From positions 11,481,167 through 11,545,166 of the forward strand of contig NW_017189517.1 of the NCBI RefSeq assembly GCF_001704415.2: DNA of 64,000 bases. Direction: 5' to 3'. Positions 12,415 through 24,110 of the stretch are shown piece by piece. A program made the translations under genes and the position numbers. The stretch comes from Capra hircus (Eukaryota > Chordata > Mammalia > Artiodactyla > Bovidae). Below the pieces are notes generated by a model that saw only the letters and a program-made list of their open reading frames with translations, ran no database searches and was not told where the DNA came from. How positions within the stretch are numbered: the first letter of the stretch is position 1; every line of letters begins with the position of its first letter.

Positions 12415-12630
12415 ATATAATCTAGTTTGGGGGAAAGTACAAAGGCTTTAGAACCGAACGTAGATCTATGTTTAAGTCCTAGATCTGTCACTTTGTGATT
12501 GCCTAGCTTATGGCCGAATTAGTTAACCTCGTTGTACCTCAAGTCCCCTAATCTGTGAAATAGCTATACTGCAATCTGTCTTGAAGATTTAATAGAAGTG
12601 TTAGAGATAATACATGTAGTAGCACAGTAA
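12415..12630 (+). mobile_element. MIR SINE
   Basis: The sense core includes 'caaaggctttagaaccgaac', 'gatctgtcactttgtgattg' and 'ctaatctgtgaaatagctat', followed by an AT-rich tail. Confidence 0.65.
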
Positions 12631-12636
12631 ATCATT

Positions 12637-12995
12637 GGTCTCCAACCTCTTTGCCACCAGGGACCGGTTTCATGGAAGACAGTTTTCCATGGAGCGGGGT
12701 TGCGGGGGAATGGTTTTGAGATGATTCAAGTGCATTGCATTTACTGAGCACTTTGTTTCTTTTTAAAAAATTAATTTATTTTAATTGGAGGCTAATTACA
12801 ATATTGTAGTGGTTTTTGCCATACATCGACATGACTCAGCCACGGGCGCACATGTGTTCCCCATCCAGAACCCCCCTCCTACCTCCCTCCCCATCCCATC
12901 CCCCAGGGTCATCTCCATGAGTACTTTATTTCTAATCTAATGCTGCCACTGATATGATGGGAGGTACGGGTCTGTGGCCTGGAGGATGAGGACCC
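12637..12995. mobile_element. hAT-like DNA transposon remnant, interrupted by L1
   Basis: The left end has 'ggtctccaacctctttgcc' then 'accagggaccggtttcatgg', and the right end 'gtctgtggcctggagg' then 'gatgaggaccc'. The ends form an imperfect terminal inverted repeat (ggtctccaacc against the complement of ggatgaggaccc). This matches a known non-autonomous mammalian DNA transposon whose family name I cannot give with certainty. An L1 fragment at 12761-12918 splits it. Confidence 0.7.
12761..12918 (-). mobile_element. L1 3'-end fragment nested in a DNA transposon
   Basis: Antisense bovine L1 3' UTR ('ttaattggaggctaattaca', 'cacatgtgttccccatccag'), strongly 5' truncated. Related 15-bp sequences flank it: 'gagcactttgtttct' at 12746-12760 and 'gagtactttatttct' at 12919-12933, with two differences. 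Confidence 0.85.
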
Positions 12996-13338
12996 TTGCA
13001 ATAAATTATAGCTACTTTTCCTTCATGTTATGATAGTCTGAAGAGTTAACATAAAGGAAAGTCACAGGTAACCTTTTAAGTAACTTGATTCACTGTGCCT
13101 CAGTTTATCAGTTTTTGGAATGTAGAAACTCTAACTTTTCTAGGTTGAATTATTGTTTAAATGATTTTAAATATAATTATCTCAACCATAAAGATTCATG
13201 GAAAAATATGTCTAGCTCCTTGGCAGATTTGTTAACTAATGTTCAGTTTGGCTCAAGGTAACTGAATGGAAAATGAAGATGATAAATTTAAACATTATAT
13301 ATACATACATATGTATTAATATGTTCATATGTGTATGT

Positions 13339-13359
13339 ACACACACACACACACACACA
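13339..13359. repeat. (AC)n microsatellite
   Basis: About ten AC units, preceded by an imperfect AT-rich run with 'atacatacatatgtatta'. Confidence 0.9.
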
Positions 13360-14512
13360 TATATGAAGGAGCATGTGTTTAAATTAAGTTCCTCAGATTT
13401 TTCCAAGTTTGAACTCTGCCCTGAAGTGGAGGATCTATAAATAGGCAGGCTATCCTTAGAGTATAACTTAGAGACCATGATCCAGAAGTCCGATTTTAAT
13501 CTTCAGCCCCACCAGGACCTTTCATGGAAGGATGGTATCAAGTGAAAAGACTTCAGAGCTATAAAGTTCAGGGCAAATTAATCTGCGTTCCTTTTGAACA
13601 TCTTGCTCTCTGGTTGAAGATGGTGAGCAGTTCCTATATTTAAAACCCGGCTGACATGTTATCCTTATTGGCAGATGTCTCACAGGAGGTATTTAGAATG
13701 ATTTTGAGTGGCATATAATATGTTCATGAATGTGTGTGTGTGTATTTCACATGCCGACAGAGCAGAAAGAATTCACAGGGCTTGGGGTTACTGAGCTTTC
13801 TTGAGACATCATCACTTTCAGCTGTCGGGGTGATGTCACAAATGCCAGGAACACTGCCTAGGCCCAGATTCCCAAAGCTCAATTTTGCATTGCAGAGTCT
13901 AAGGCAGACAAGACCCCTTCCATGGGCTCTGCCATCTAAGAACCATGGAATTTGTTAGCTACACGCTGGGACCAGCCGCCACTTGTTGTCAGGCAAAAAG
14001 AGAGCTGCCCCCTGCTGCCTGAGCCTTTATCCCTGCCTGGGATACCATGGAAAATGGGGAAGGAATCCAGACTCATTAATGGGCTGGTACAAAAGATTAA
14101 GCCAAGCTAGAGGCAGTTTGTTATAGCTGCATATGGATTCTTGAAGGCAGTTGAAGGATCTCCAGACCAGAATCCAGTGGCGCTGTTGCCTTTGTTCGCC
14201 AGGCCCAAGTATATGATAAGGGTGTCCCTGTAGGGAGCAGTTTTCTTATTGCTAGTTTCTATTTTACAGAATGTCATTCCCCCGGCTAGTGTAGCAAATT
14301 GGTTGATCAATAATTGTAATCTGATAACCCACAGTACCAATTATTGTTAAAGCTACAGGTTTTATTGTAAGAGGCTGAGAGGGAGCTCAGGTCTAAGCTT
14401 CTACTTGGATGAACAGTCTTTGTTCTTATCTGTTGTTCTTGGAAATCAGTTAAACCATGATTGCTTCTATGACTCCTTTTCAAAATGAAACTCAATCAGG
14501 AAAAAAAGTAAA

Positions 14513-14548
14513 ACATATATATAATTTATATTATATATATATATATAT
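14513..14548. repeat. (AT)n-rich low-complexity tract
   Basis: Nearly pure alternating AT, interrupted by 'aattta'. Confidence 0.85.
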
Positions 14549-14559
14549 CTCCTCAGTGT

Positions 14560-15420
14560 TCATTTAGCACTTATTTATTGAATGCACACCTTATGTGCAA
14601 TGCTGAGTCTGGTGGGCTCTGTTGTTAAGATATAGAGAATTCCTCCTCCTTGTATAGACTTCTCACATATACGTGTATCATTATCATTTGAATTCATTTG
14701 TTCACTATTGAGCAGCTCTATGTACTGGAGGTAGGGGCTGTGGACAAGGATATAGGAATAAGTTTAAGCACAATTCTTGCTTTCAAGGAGGGTGATGAAA
14801 ACATACCTACATAACTATAATCCAGTGCATAGTGTAGACAAATATAAACCAAGTACTCTGCTCACCCAGAGAAGGAAAGGATTAATTTCAAGACTTCAAA
14901 AATAGGTAGCCTTTAAGCCTTAATGGCTTTGAAAGATGAGGAGAATTTTGACAGATAGAGGTTGGTGGGAAGGATCTTCCTAGCAGAGAAATGTGGTATG
15001 CACAGTGGCACAAAGACATAAAAGTGCATTGATAGCTAGAGTGGAAGAGGATGTAAGTAGTGAGAGATGAGACTGAAAAGATGGTATACTGCAGAATTTG
15101 GGAGGGTCATGAATAGTATAGAGAATCTGAATTTCCCTCTGTTAGCAGTGGAAGTTGGGGTGGGGGGCCATGCAAGTAAGTAGCTAGAGAAATACTATCT
15201 ATTCTCTTTAAAGGTTCAGAAGAACTCTTTGGGGATTGTAAATTTCACTATTCCACGTGACTTTTTAATAAACCAGTACTACCTGTTTAATAAACCAATA
15301 TTCCCTGAGCTAGTGCAGGGGCTGGAGCCAGAGTGACGAGGTCAGATCAGTGTTTTATGATGTTAACTCCACGAGGAGCATGAAGGGTGGCTTGGACATC
15401 AGAAATTGGAAGCAAAGAGT
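14560..15420 (-). mobile_element. L2 LINE remnant (antisense) interrupted by copy 2 of the 119-bp repeat
   Basis: The antisense L2 order is recognisable: 'ttatttattgaatgcacacc', 'caattcttgctttcaaggag', 'gatcttcctagcagagaaat' and 'gacgaggtcagatcagtgtt'. Between about 15165 and 15335 the L2 match breaks and the 119-bp repeat with some extra sequence is present. Confidence 0.6.
15170..15288 (+). repeat. 119-bp dispersed direct repeat, copy 2
   Basis: Same length and orientation as 12231-12349. Its last part ('aataaaccagtactacctg') is followed by a second partial 'ttaataaaccaatattccc', a small tandem echo. It sits inside the antisense L2 remnant. Confidence 0.85.
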
Positions 15421-16339
15421 TCAGTTAAGCTTGCTCAGGTTCACGAGGCAAAGATGCAAAGCTTTCTACTAAAAATCATTCACCTTCCTTTCCACACAGT
15501 TCAGGGGATGAAAACTGCTCTGTACCTAGTCGAGCCAGTCATCTTCTGGCTGTTAGCCAGGACATAGGGAGGCTGGAGCGTGCATTGGTTCAGGCTTCAA
15601 GAGTGAAGGTAGCATGTGTAACCTCGCAGCAGACCAGTACCTAACTCAGGTCTCACAGAAAAAAAAAAAAATATTTATAATTCTGGTATTTCATTGAACC
15701 TGAAGTAGAAGTTCTCACAATAGAGTATTTCGAGTCCCTGGTGAATGTGTTAACTATTACTTTTTAATCAATTTGTTACACACTTTTTTATTCAGGATTC
15801 CAATTAAAAGTGGCTCCTTGGCTGTTGAATGTTGAGCGTCATCCATTCACCGAAGCCTCAAAAATTACCAAAACTGTGAGAAAGAGTGAGAGAGATTATA
15901 GTGGTTTTTCTTCAGCTGCCACCGTGGGTGCTTAGATGTGTTGGAGAGACGACTGTGTTTCGTGACAGCCTCACAAAGAGCAGAGGGGGGAACCCGAGGG
16001 AAGCGGTGACTGTTCGCCTTCTCCAACCTCCTTAAAACACATTTTCCCATTTGTTACCAACTCCTATGTCTTTCTAATTATGGCAGCTACTTATAGTTTC
16101 TGCTGTTTCCCTAGAATGGGCTTCAAGAACTTTATACACTTTATAAAGTATAGGGCCCTGCTTATTCATTTTACTCAAACGTCTGCTAACAATGAGCTGA
16201 GCTGACCTGACCTTTCGCTGAGGCTGGCTGGCTGGCAGGCACTCGATACCACTTTTTCTCTCCACCTTAGCACTCTTGTGCCCTTGCTGGTCAGAGCAGA
16301 TACAGAGAAGGCAGGCAGTGTAAAAGCTTGTTTATAGCA

Positions 16340-16450
16340 CTTCCACAGGGGTAGGGTCTTATCTGCCCCACTCACCGCTGTATCTTCTGCTTCTAGAACA
16401 GTGCCTGGCACATCTTAGGCAATGACTTTTTATTGCGTGAATAAGTGAAG
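16340..16450 (+). mobile_element. L2 LINE 3' end
   Basis: Sense L2 terminal block: 'cttctagaacagtgcctggc' followed by 'acatcttaggcaatgac' and 'gtgaataagtgaa'. Confidence 0.65.
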
Positions 16451-16911
16451 TATTCTGTTCCAGCTTTTGAACCAGCTGTTTAACTCCAGTGTAGGGAGTC
16501 TGTAACTTTTATCCTACGCGTTTCACCATGGAATTTTGGGAGCAGAAAACTCGCTTTCTAGTTTCACAGCCACACAGACAGAGGGGAAATTCTGACCTAG
16601 AATGGACCATGTGCAATGTCTCACTAGTACTTGATTGAGATGATGAGATTTGGGACTTTTCAGCTAAGATGATTAATGAGATTTTTGGACTTAGAGTTGA
16701 GTCTGTATTGGGTTGAGACTTTAAGGAATATTGGGATAGGGCAAATGTATTTTGTTCATAGGGAGATAGTGTGCATGCATGAAAGAGAGAAAGCAGGGGT
16801 ATGCTTTCCAGCATTAAAAAAATTATTAAATATTACATTACAGTGTCACCTTTAAAGTATGTACAGGATATGCTAAATCTGCCAAAACCATCTAGAATAG
16901 TGCTTCCTTCA

Positions 16912-17110
16912 ATTTAAAATTTTATTTTACTTTTTCCAGTTTTATTGAGTATAATTGACATATAACATCGTGAAAGTTAAAGATGTACAATGTGTTGATT
17001 TGATACACTTTTATATCATAAAATGATGACCACCATAGCATTAGCTAACATCTCCATTCAATCACATCATTACCATTTCTTTCTTATGATGAGAACATTT
17101 AAGATCTCTC
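16912..17110 (-). mobile_element. Ancient L1 3'-UTR fragment (antisense)
   Basis: 'cagttttattgagtataatt', 'gacatataacatcgtg' and 'cttatgatgagaacatttaa' follow the antisense order of old mammalian L1 3' ends. Confidence 0.7.
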
Positions 17111-17734
17111 TTTCTTCACTTACTTGAGAAACATGGTGGAATTGTACCGTGTCCACCCCATGAGTCCTCTATTCCATTTGTTCAGAACTTGGCAGAACTT
17201 GGAAAATTCATGATCTCACTGTTCTGTCTTCCTTTGTTGACCTTCATTTGGCGGCTATGCCATGGTTCCCATCCAGTGCAATGATTTTTGACAGAGACCC
17301 CAGGCTGTGGCCTGCTCTCTCCTACTGTGCCTACTCTGTCTCTCTAAAATACAGTATTGAGAGGAGATGGGAAACCTACTTTATCTGCCAGAGCCTGAGT
17401 AACAGGAACTTCATTTTCTGGCTGTCTCCTTTCTACTTCAAGCTCAGCTTGTTGAGGCTTGAAGAGCTAAGCTGAAATTACAATTCATGTCCTTGTTTTA
17501 TTTCTCAACTCATCTTCCTGGATTCTGAAGACTGTGATGGTTTCTGCCTCAGGTATATGTAGGAAACTTTCTTATTTGCAGGCTACAAAAGTGAATCAAG
17601 TGATCAAAATGTTTATCATCATCTATCCTGTTTACACATATTTCTTGTGCTTTTCTATAGGAAATAGTTTCTGTAAGGGAAGACAAATGGGTCTGTGATC
17701 TTATCTACTCTCAGCGTCATCTAGTCCTGATCTC

Positions 17735-17850
17735 TCTTCCCTGAAGCCCGTCAATCACCAAGTGCTTCCGTGTCATTCTTTGTAACCTTCTTTGTCTGAG
17801 ATCCTTTTCTATCTGTATACCAACACCCTTACTCCAGGCCTGCCTTACTT
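17735..17850 (+). mobile_element. Possible L2 remnant
   Basis: A pyrimidine-rich stretch ('ctctcttccctgaagcccgt', 'actccaggcctgccttactt') resembles diverged sense L2. This is a weak call. Confidence 0.3.
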
Positions 17851-18381
17851 CACTTCCAATCCCCTGCTGGGCACAGTGACTAGAAAAATCGATGAGACAC
17901 TCACTGCCCTTGGCTTCTAGGGATGGGCAATCTTTTCTTTTTTAAAACATCTTTGTTTTCTTATAGCACTGAAGTCTCCAATATGACTTTACATTTCACT
18001 TTATAGTTTTCTTTTGTTGATCCATTTGTGCAACTTCTGTCTCTACCACAAATATACGTGTTGCTTTCCTTTTATAAGTCCCCCAAATATGGGACTTGAC
18101 TCCCACTTATGCCATGCTACCTTCTCTGAGATGAGGAATCTCTTTGCCCACAACTGCTCGCGTCTCATCGTCCTATCCACCCACTCTCATATTCCATAAG
18201 TTAAAATTTTTCTTATAGGTTGATTTTTTTTCTCTATGCCCTTAGTGATGATTCTGTCTTTAATAGAAAGTTAAAAGATGACTCCTGGAGAAAGACAGTG
18301 ATCAAGACTACATAGCATTTATCAAGTACTTGCTGAGTGCTGATACTACTGGGTGTTTCAAAACATCTAATTAAGAAGCAC

Positions 18382-18513
18382 CATGTTTGCTATATGCTCC
18401 TTCTAGATTTTAAAAAATATATAATCTATAAATGCTTTTGGCTTGAGAACCATACTTGCTATGTGCTCCTTTCTAGATCAAAAAAACTCCATAATCTATA
18501 AATGGTTTTGGCT
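18382..18513 (+). repeat. Two-copy tandem duplication, about 69-bp period
   Basis: Unit 1 (18382-18443) and unit 2 (18451-18513) share 'tgctcctt(t)ctagat' and 'ataatctataaatg(c/g)ttttggct', with differences in the A-rich middle. A 7-base spacer separates them. Neither unit matches a transposon I know. Confidence 0.85.
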
Positions 18514-19031
18514 AGTGATAATGAACAGCAGCACTTTTTTTTCAAAGCAAAAATACCAGAAGTTTGGAAAGGAATTTGCAAGTTGTGTTGTAATGCAACT
18601 GATCTCTTTCTTCCTGAGAAAGTTGGTTTCTTGCCAGAGCGTTGAACTCAGGCCCACGCAAACTGCGTGTATTTATAGAGGGCTGAAGGAGGAAGAAAAC
18701 ATGATAAACTTTTCTCCCCAGTACAGCAGACAATGGTAAATAATCACCAGGTGAATACCACGTAGCACGCAACTTGGGGAATCAAATGCCATCTTGGTAT
18801 ATGGCAGCCAGACATCTACTAGGTTGAAGGGTTCCCCCTTGCCCCTGTAGGCAGACAGTTGAGGTCTGGAGACTCAGAAATGCTGTTCTGGATGATGGCA
18901 AGCCCTCAGAGGTTTCTTTGAGCACTCTTAGTGTGGGGGACATCTAGGAGAATATACTCCCTAAAAGTGCCTCCAAATTTTTCATATAAAATGTTAAGAA
19001 AATCAGAATTTCTGCATTTAAAGTGCTTTAA

Positions 19032-19228
19032 GGGGCTTCCTTGTTGGCTCAGATAGTAAAGAATCTGCCTTCAATGCGGGAGACCTGGGTCAGGAAGATG
19101 CCCTGAAGAAGGGAATGGCAACCCACTCCAGTATTCTTGCCTGGAGAGTCCCGTGGACAGAGGACCCTGGTGGGCTACAGTCCATGGGGTCACAAAGAGT
19201 CAGACACAGCTGAGAGACTAACACACAC
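19032..19228 (+). mobile_element. Bov-tA SINE, sense
   Basis: Complete Bov-tA from 'ggggcttccttgttggctc' to 'gagagactaacacacac'. A 12-bp perfect duplication 'aaagtgctttaa' flanks it at 19020-19031 and 19229-19240. It appears to interrupt an older MIR-like remnant. Confidence 0.93.
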
Positions 19229-19315
19229 AAAGTGCTTTAAAGTGTATGAGGCTCTTTAATTTACATGACCGTGTGTATTTCTCACAAATATTCTGTGAGC
19301 TGGTTATCATTCATT

Positions 19316-19991
19316 TCGGTTCAGTTCAGTCGCTCAGTCGTGTCCAACTCTTTGCGACCCCATGAATCGAAGCACGCCAGGCCTCCCTGTCCATCACCAA
19401 CTCCCGGGGTCCACCCAAGCCCATGTCCGTCGAGTCAGTGATGCCATCCAACCATCTCATCCTCTGTCGTCCCCTTCTCCTCCTGCCTTCAATCTTTCCC
19501 AGCATCAGGGTCTTTTCAAATGAGTCAGCTCTCTGCATCAGGTAGCCAAAGAATTGGAGTTTCAGCTTCAACATCAGTCCTTCCAATGAACACCCAGGAC
19601 TGATCTCCTTTAGGATGGACTAGTTGGATCTCCTTGCAGTCCAAGGGACTCTCAAGAGTCTTTTCCAACACCACAGTTCAACAGCATCAATTCTTTGGTG
19701 CTCAGCTTTCTTTATAGTCCAACTCTCACATCCATACATGACTATTGGAAAAACCATAGCCTTGACTAGACGAACCTTTGTTGACAAAGTAATGTCGCTG
19801 CTTTTTAATATGCTGTCTAGGTTGGTCATAACTAACTTTCCTTCCAAAGAATAAGTGTCTTTTCATTTCATGGCTGCAGTCACCATCTGCAGTGATTTTG
19901 GAGCCCAGAAAAATAAAGTCAGCCACTGTTTCCCCATCTATTTCCCATGAAGTGATGGGACCGGATACCATGATCTTAGTTTTCTGAATGC
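19316..19991 (-). mobile_element. BovB LINE 3' fragment (antisense)
   Basis: About 675 bp of the 3' end of BovB in antisense, from 'cggttcagttcagtcgctca' to 'tgggaccggataccatgatc'. The reverse strand encodes pieces of the C-terminal ORF2 region (for example VMYGCESWT and [11 protein letters not shown]), broken by stops and shifts. MIR-like sequence on both sides suggests it landed in an older SINE. Confidence 0.9.
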
Positions 19992-20194
19992 ATTACTATT
20001 CTCTTTTATAGATGAAGATATTGACACTCAGATTTTAAGTGACTAAATGGTTGCATTTACTCTAAGTTCTGTGATCTTTCTTCCACTCTTTGGAGGGAAG
20101 AAGAACCATTAAGACAGTCTTAATATATGGCAGGTCATTGGAAGTAGCCTGGAACCAGTAGCTCTACCTGTAGCAATTTCTGCCAGGGCAAGAG

Positions 20195-20545
20195 TGTGAC
20201 AGTCCACAAAGATGTGTGTATAAGGATATTTCAATAGTGGTGTTTGCATGGAAAAATAAAATTATGTGAACTATGCCATTTTTATACAATGGAATAATCT
20301 ACAGCCATTAAAAATATTGTTAAAATTTTGTTATAGATAGAAAGCTATCCGTGATATCCTGTGAAGTACAAAAAGCAGGTGATGAGACAGTACTAAAGTA
20401 CAATCCAATTTTAACTAAAAATTAGCACATGTATAAAGGTATGTACGGGGAAAGCATCTGTAAAACTACATATCAAAACATTAGCAGTAAAATAGTTTTC
20501 ATTTTATTTTCTACTTCTCTGTTCTCTTCCCAAGTACTTTTTAAA
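20195..20545 (+). mobile_element. Ancient L1 fragment (sense)
   Basis: The order 'tgtgaactatgccattttta', 'acaatggaataatctacagc' and 'aaagcaggtgatgagacagt' matches the ORF2 end and 3' UTR of old L1. Diverged. Confidence 0.65.
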
Positions 20546-21439
20546 AATCATCTTTAAATCTGAAAAAGCAGTGTTCTGAGACACAGACTATAGTTACCCT
20601 ACCCATCACAGCTATATGCATTTCTCTCATTTTTTCCCATTGGCCTTCATCTTTTCAGACTCAGGGTGTCAGTGATTTTCATCTGTCATCATATGGCTTT
20701 GCTTTCTTCTCCACCTTTTATTATCTTACTTCCCCTTCTCTGGACATTTTCCTGTTACGTTTTGCCTTTAATACACCATCAGCAGAGGGTAATCCCAAAT
20801 ATTCTGGGAATAAGGTACAGTAGCACATATATAGTAGCTCTAAAATCAGTATTGCAGCTTCGAACCAACATCTCTCTTAGTAGGTTGCTAGGTGCAGACA
20901 TTCAGAAGTTGAGCTTTCACTGGGAGAAGAGTAGTAAAGAGCCGTGGACGCTGGTGGTTTTCACTTAACTCAGAGATGCGTATGTGGTCTCCATTGCATG
21001 TTGTCTGTTACACCAGCATCCAGCTAAACCCTACTAAGTTTGATTTGGGGGAAAAAAAAAACTCTCAAATCTATGGAATAAATGTTGATTCCAGATATAA
21101 TATCCAGACTCTATGAAATAAGACAGCCCTAATCTCTCAGAGACCAAAGATAAGGCCATCTGACAGCTTTGCAACGTCAGAGATTTTTCAGTCATTCCTT
21201 TACACACATGTAAAACCTTCAGACTTTCTTGCGAAAATAATCTTTATTTCAAAAACTAGCTTTGAAGTTTGAAAATCAAAGCAGACCAGCTGTTTCTCAG
21301 CACAGAGAGGACTTTTCTGAAACTGCTAGAAAGCTAATAAGGATTTCAAAGGCCGGTGATAACTTAACTCTAATACCCAGAGTACAGGGAGCACCAGGGG
21401 TGGGTACAAGCTGTTTACTGCAACTGAGACATTAACTAG

Positions 21440-21610
21440 GGATTCTGCCAAGCCTAGCTCTTGTTTTCCCCCCTTTTCCTTTCTCTCGGAATCTGTTTTT
21501 CGACTTCCTTTCACAATCTCCTGGCTTCTTTCTTTACCTTACCTTTCATTTTTTCCCTTATTTTCCCAGTTTTTCTCTTATCTCTCCCTCCACATCTTTT
21601 TATTTAACCA
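21440..21610. repeat. Pyrimidine-rich low-complexity tract
   Basis: The + strand is dominated by C and T (for example 'ttccccccttttcctttctc', 'ttttctcttatctctccctc'). No repeat family is recognised. Confidence 0.75.
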
Positions 21611-21639
21611 CCTCTTTGTCCAGACTTGCTCTAGCATAG

Positions 21640-23280
21640 ACCTGTACTATATTTTAACCACTTATTATATCTTTTGAATGGAGTTTTTTTCCCCCATCTG
21701 TTATTTTTCTAGAGGAGATGAAGTGAATATTTTATATTTATTCCACAAAAACAAATACAAACTAGATTAAATCAAGTGGTTTCTTACTTGTGTGTGGCCC
21801 CCATTGATTTTTTTCCCTCTGTGGGTCAGTGGCCCTTGGGAGAATAAAGGTCCCCACCCTTGCACTAAGTAAGGGGTCTTGCCAATTTAATTCTTCTTCA
21901 GAAAAGGAGATATGAATAACAGTATGGACAATTAGTTACTGTGGGTGGGAGAAGGAATTTGACTGGAGGCCATTTTCTTTGGAAAGAGATAGGAAAGCAC
22001 AAGAGGTTGCAATAGTTTTACTTGTGAGAACTAGAGGGTATGAAACGACTTGGTGGAAAGTTCAGCTGAGAACGGGAACATCTGGGGCTTATTCATGGTT
22101 TTTCAGAAGTTTTTGAAGTTTTTTTATTAGCTGGGTTGACCTCAGATTGAGGAGGAGATTTTTCAACTGTTAAACAGTTTTTTCTTTGCATTCCTAAAGT
22201 CATATTGTGCTCAGCTTGTTAATATCTGCACAGGGGGCCTTGGGCAGAGTCGCCGAGCCAAGCGGCATGCTTTTGGGACATATTTCCCCAGAGCTGGTAT
22301 TTCCCTTTCTTGTTGAGGATTTGCATGTGTCCCTTTCATCCATGCACACAGCAGATTCCTCTGCAAATAATTGCATTTGACATCACAGTTGTTGGAGAAG
22401 ATGCGGGGAGGGGGGAAATCCCCATTTCCCCTACACTGAGACAGCTGGAGGGAGGAAGCAGGTTAGACAGGGACGTACATAAACAAACCTGGAATGCAGC
22501 AGCAGGTAATTCTGTCTGTGTTAGTCATGATAATAACTTGTGTGTTGGAATATCAACGACATAGATTCCAAGATGTCTAGAATTCAGAAAGGGGGAAAAA
22601 CCACCACAAATCGACACCTAGCATCCCACTGATTTACTGGGCCTGATGCTAGAAACACTGGCAAACCTGTTTAGTTAGTATCAGTGGAGCATGTTCCAAG
22701 GCACTTTTCCCTAATTTTTTCTAGGGAAGGATTGTAGGTCATTTATTTGGAGCTTCTGTCGGTCACAGCAAGAGCATCCTGCAGGGAGACCACCAAAAGC
22801 CACCCCACCCAGCTCCCGATAGGCTGAAGGGGAGTGGATGTCCTCAGTAGGGGTTCCTATTATTTGGGACCCTCAGAAAGGCAGACTCTCCAAAAAACAG
22901 TGTTTGTTCAGGGCATGACAGTGCTGACAAAAGTGAAAAATAATCTATGCCCTAACACTGTGACCAGAAATAACTTTCTGTGTTAGAAATTAACCAGTAC
23001 TGCCTAAACAGAAGCCTTCATTCTTAATGTCTGCAAAATGTTCTGTGGCTAAAACTCTTGGAGGTAAGTCAGTGATTTTTTTTTTCTATTAACTGCCAGG
23101 CCCACAAAGGTTTCGTGCAAGCAAAAGAATTCAAACAAATTTCCAAAAATTTGACATTTAAAAATTTGGGGAATTATTCTGACACAGATGTTCTGTGTTC
23201 TGTATTGGGTTTGTGGTCTATGCCAGGCTCCTTGATTAACAGCTAGAAGACATAGACAGTTCAATAAATCAACACATAGT
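21640..23280. other. Intronic segment with little recognised repeat content
   Basis: I recognise no transposable element in most of this stretch. Around 22240-22510 base composition is more balanced and there is an octamer-like ATTTGCAT near 22318. It is listed as a candidate conserved element in the findings; the sequence alone does not prove function. Confidence 0.35.
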
Positions 23281-23289
23281 ACTTGAGCT

Positions 23290-24110
23290 CCTATTCTAAA
23301 TGCTTATTGTTTATTTAGCCACTGAGTACCAGGCACTTGGCTAGGCCCTGGGAATCTGTAGAGGCGCAAAGATGAATCAGACACAGTTCTCCCCTCAAAA
23401 AGTCATTAGTCTCATAGAGGAGACAGACAGAGACACAGATAATTACAATACAAGGCAGAATGTGATTGGGATTTTAAGACAGGCCCAAACAAAGTGTTGT
23501 GGGAGCACAGATGAAACAATTAGATTCAGCTACAGAGACATTACTTTGCCAACAAAGGTCCGTCTAGTCAAGGCTATGGTTTTTTCAGTGGTCATGTATG
23601 GATGTGAGAGTTGGACTGTGAAGAAAGCTGAGCACCGAAGAATTGATGCTTTTGAACTGTGGTGATGGAGAAGACTCTTGAGAGTCCCTTGGACTGCAAG
23701 GAGATACAACCAGTCCATCCTAAAGGAGACCAGTCCTGGGTGTTCATTGGAAGGAACTGATACTGAGGCTGAAACTCCAATACTTTGGCCACCTCATGCG
23801 AAGAGTTGACTCATTGGAAAAGACCCTGATGCTGGCAGGGATTGGGGGCAGGAGGAGAAGGGGACAACAGAGGATGAGATGGCTGGATGGCATCACTGAC
23901 TTGATGGACGTGAGTCTGAGTGAACCCTGGGAGTTGGTGATGGACAGGGAGGCCTGGCGTGCTGCAATTCATGGGGTCACAAAGAGTCGGACATGACTGA
24001 GCGACTGAACTGAACTGAACAGGAATTGGGGAAGAATCTGTGAAGGAAATGACGTATGAGATGATTCTTGGAACATACATAGAATTTTAACTGAGGAGGT
24101 TACACAAGGC
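23290..24110 (-). mobile_element. L2 remnant (antisense) split by BovB
   Basis: Before the BovB: 'agtaccaggcacttggctag', 'gaatctgtagaggcgc' and 'catagaggagacagacagag', typical antisense L2. After it: 'gaaatgacgtatgagatgat' and 'catggacaaagcatgg' continue the L2 order. Confidence 0.6.
23533..24020 (+). mobile_element. BovB LINE 3' fragment (sense)
   Basis: About 490 bp of BovB, starting inside ORF2 ('cagagacattactttgcc') and ending in the (CTGAA)n tail 'gactgaactgaactgaac'. A + strand frame to 23665 still reads VRLVKAMVF and WTVKKAEHRRIDAFELW, then stops at a TGA. It is a 5'-truncated dead copy. Confidence 0.92.
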
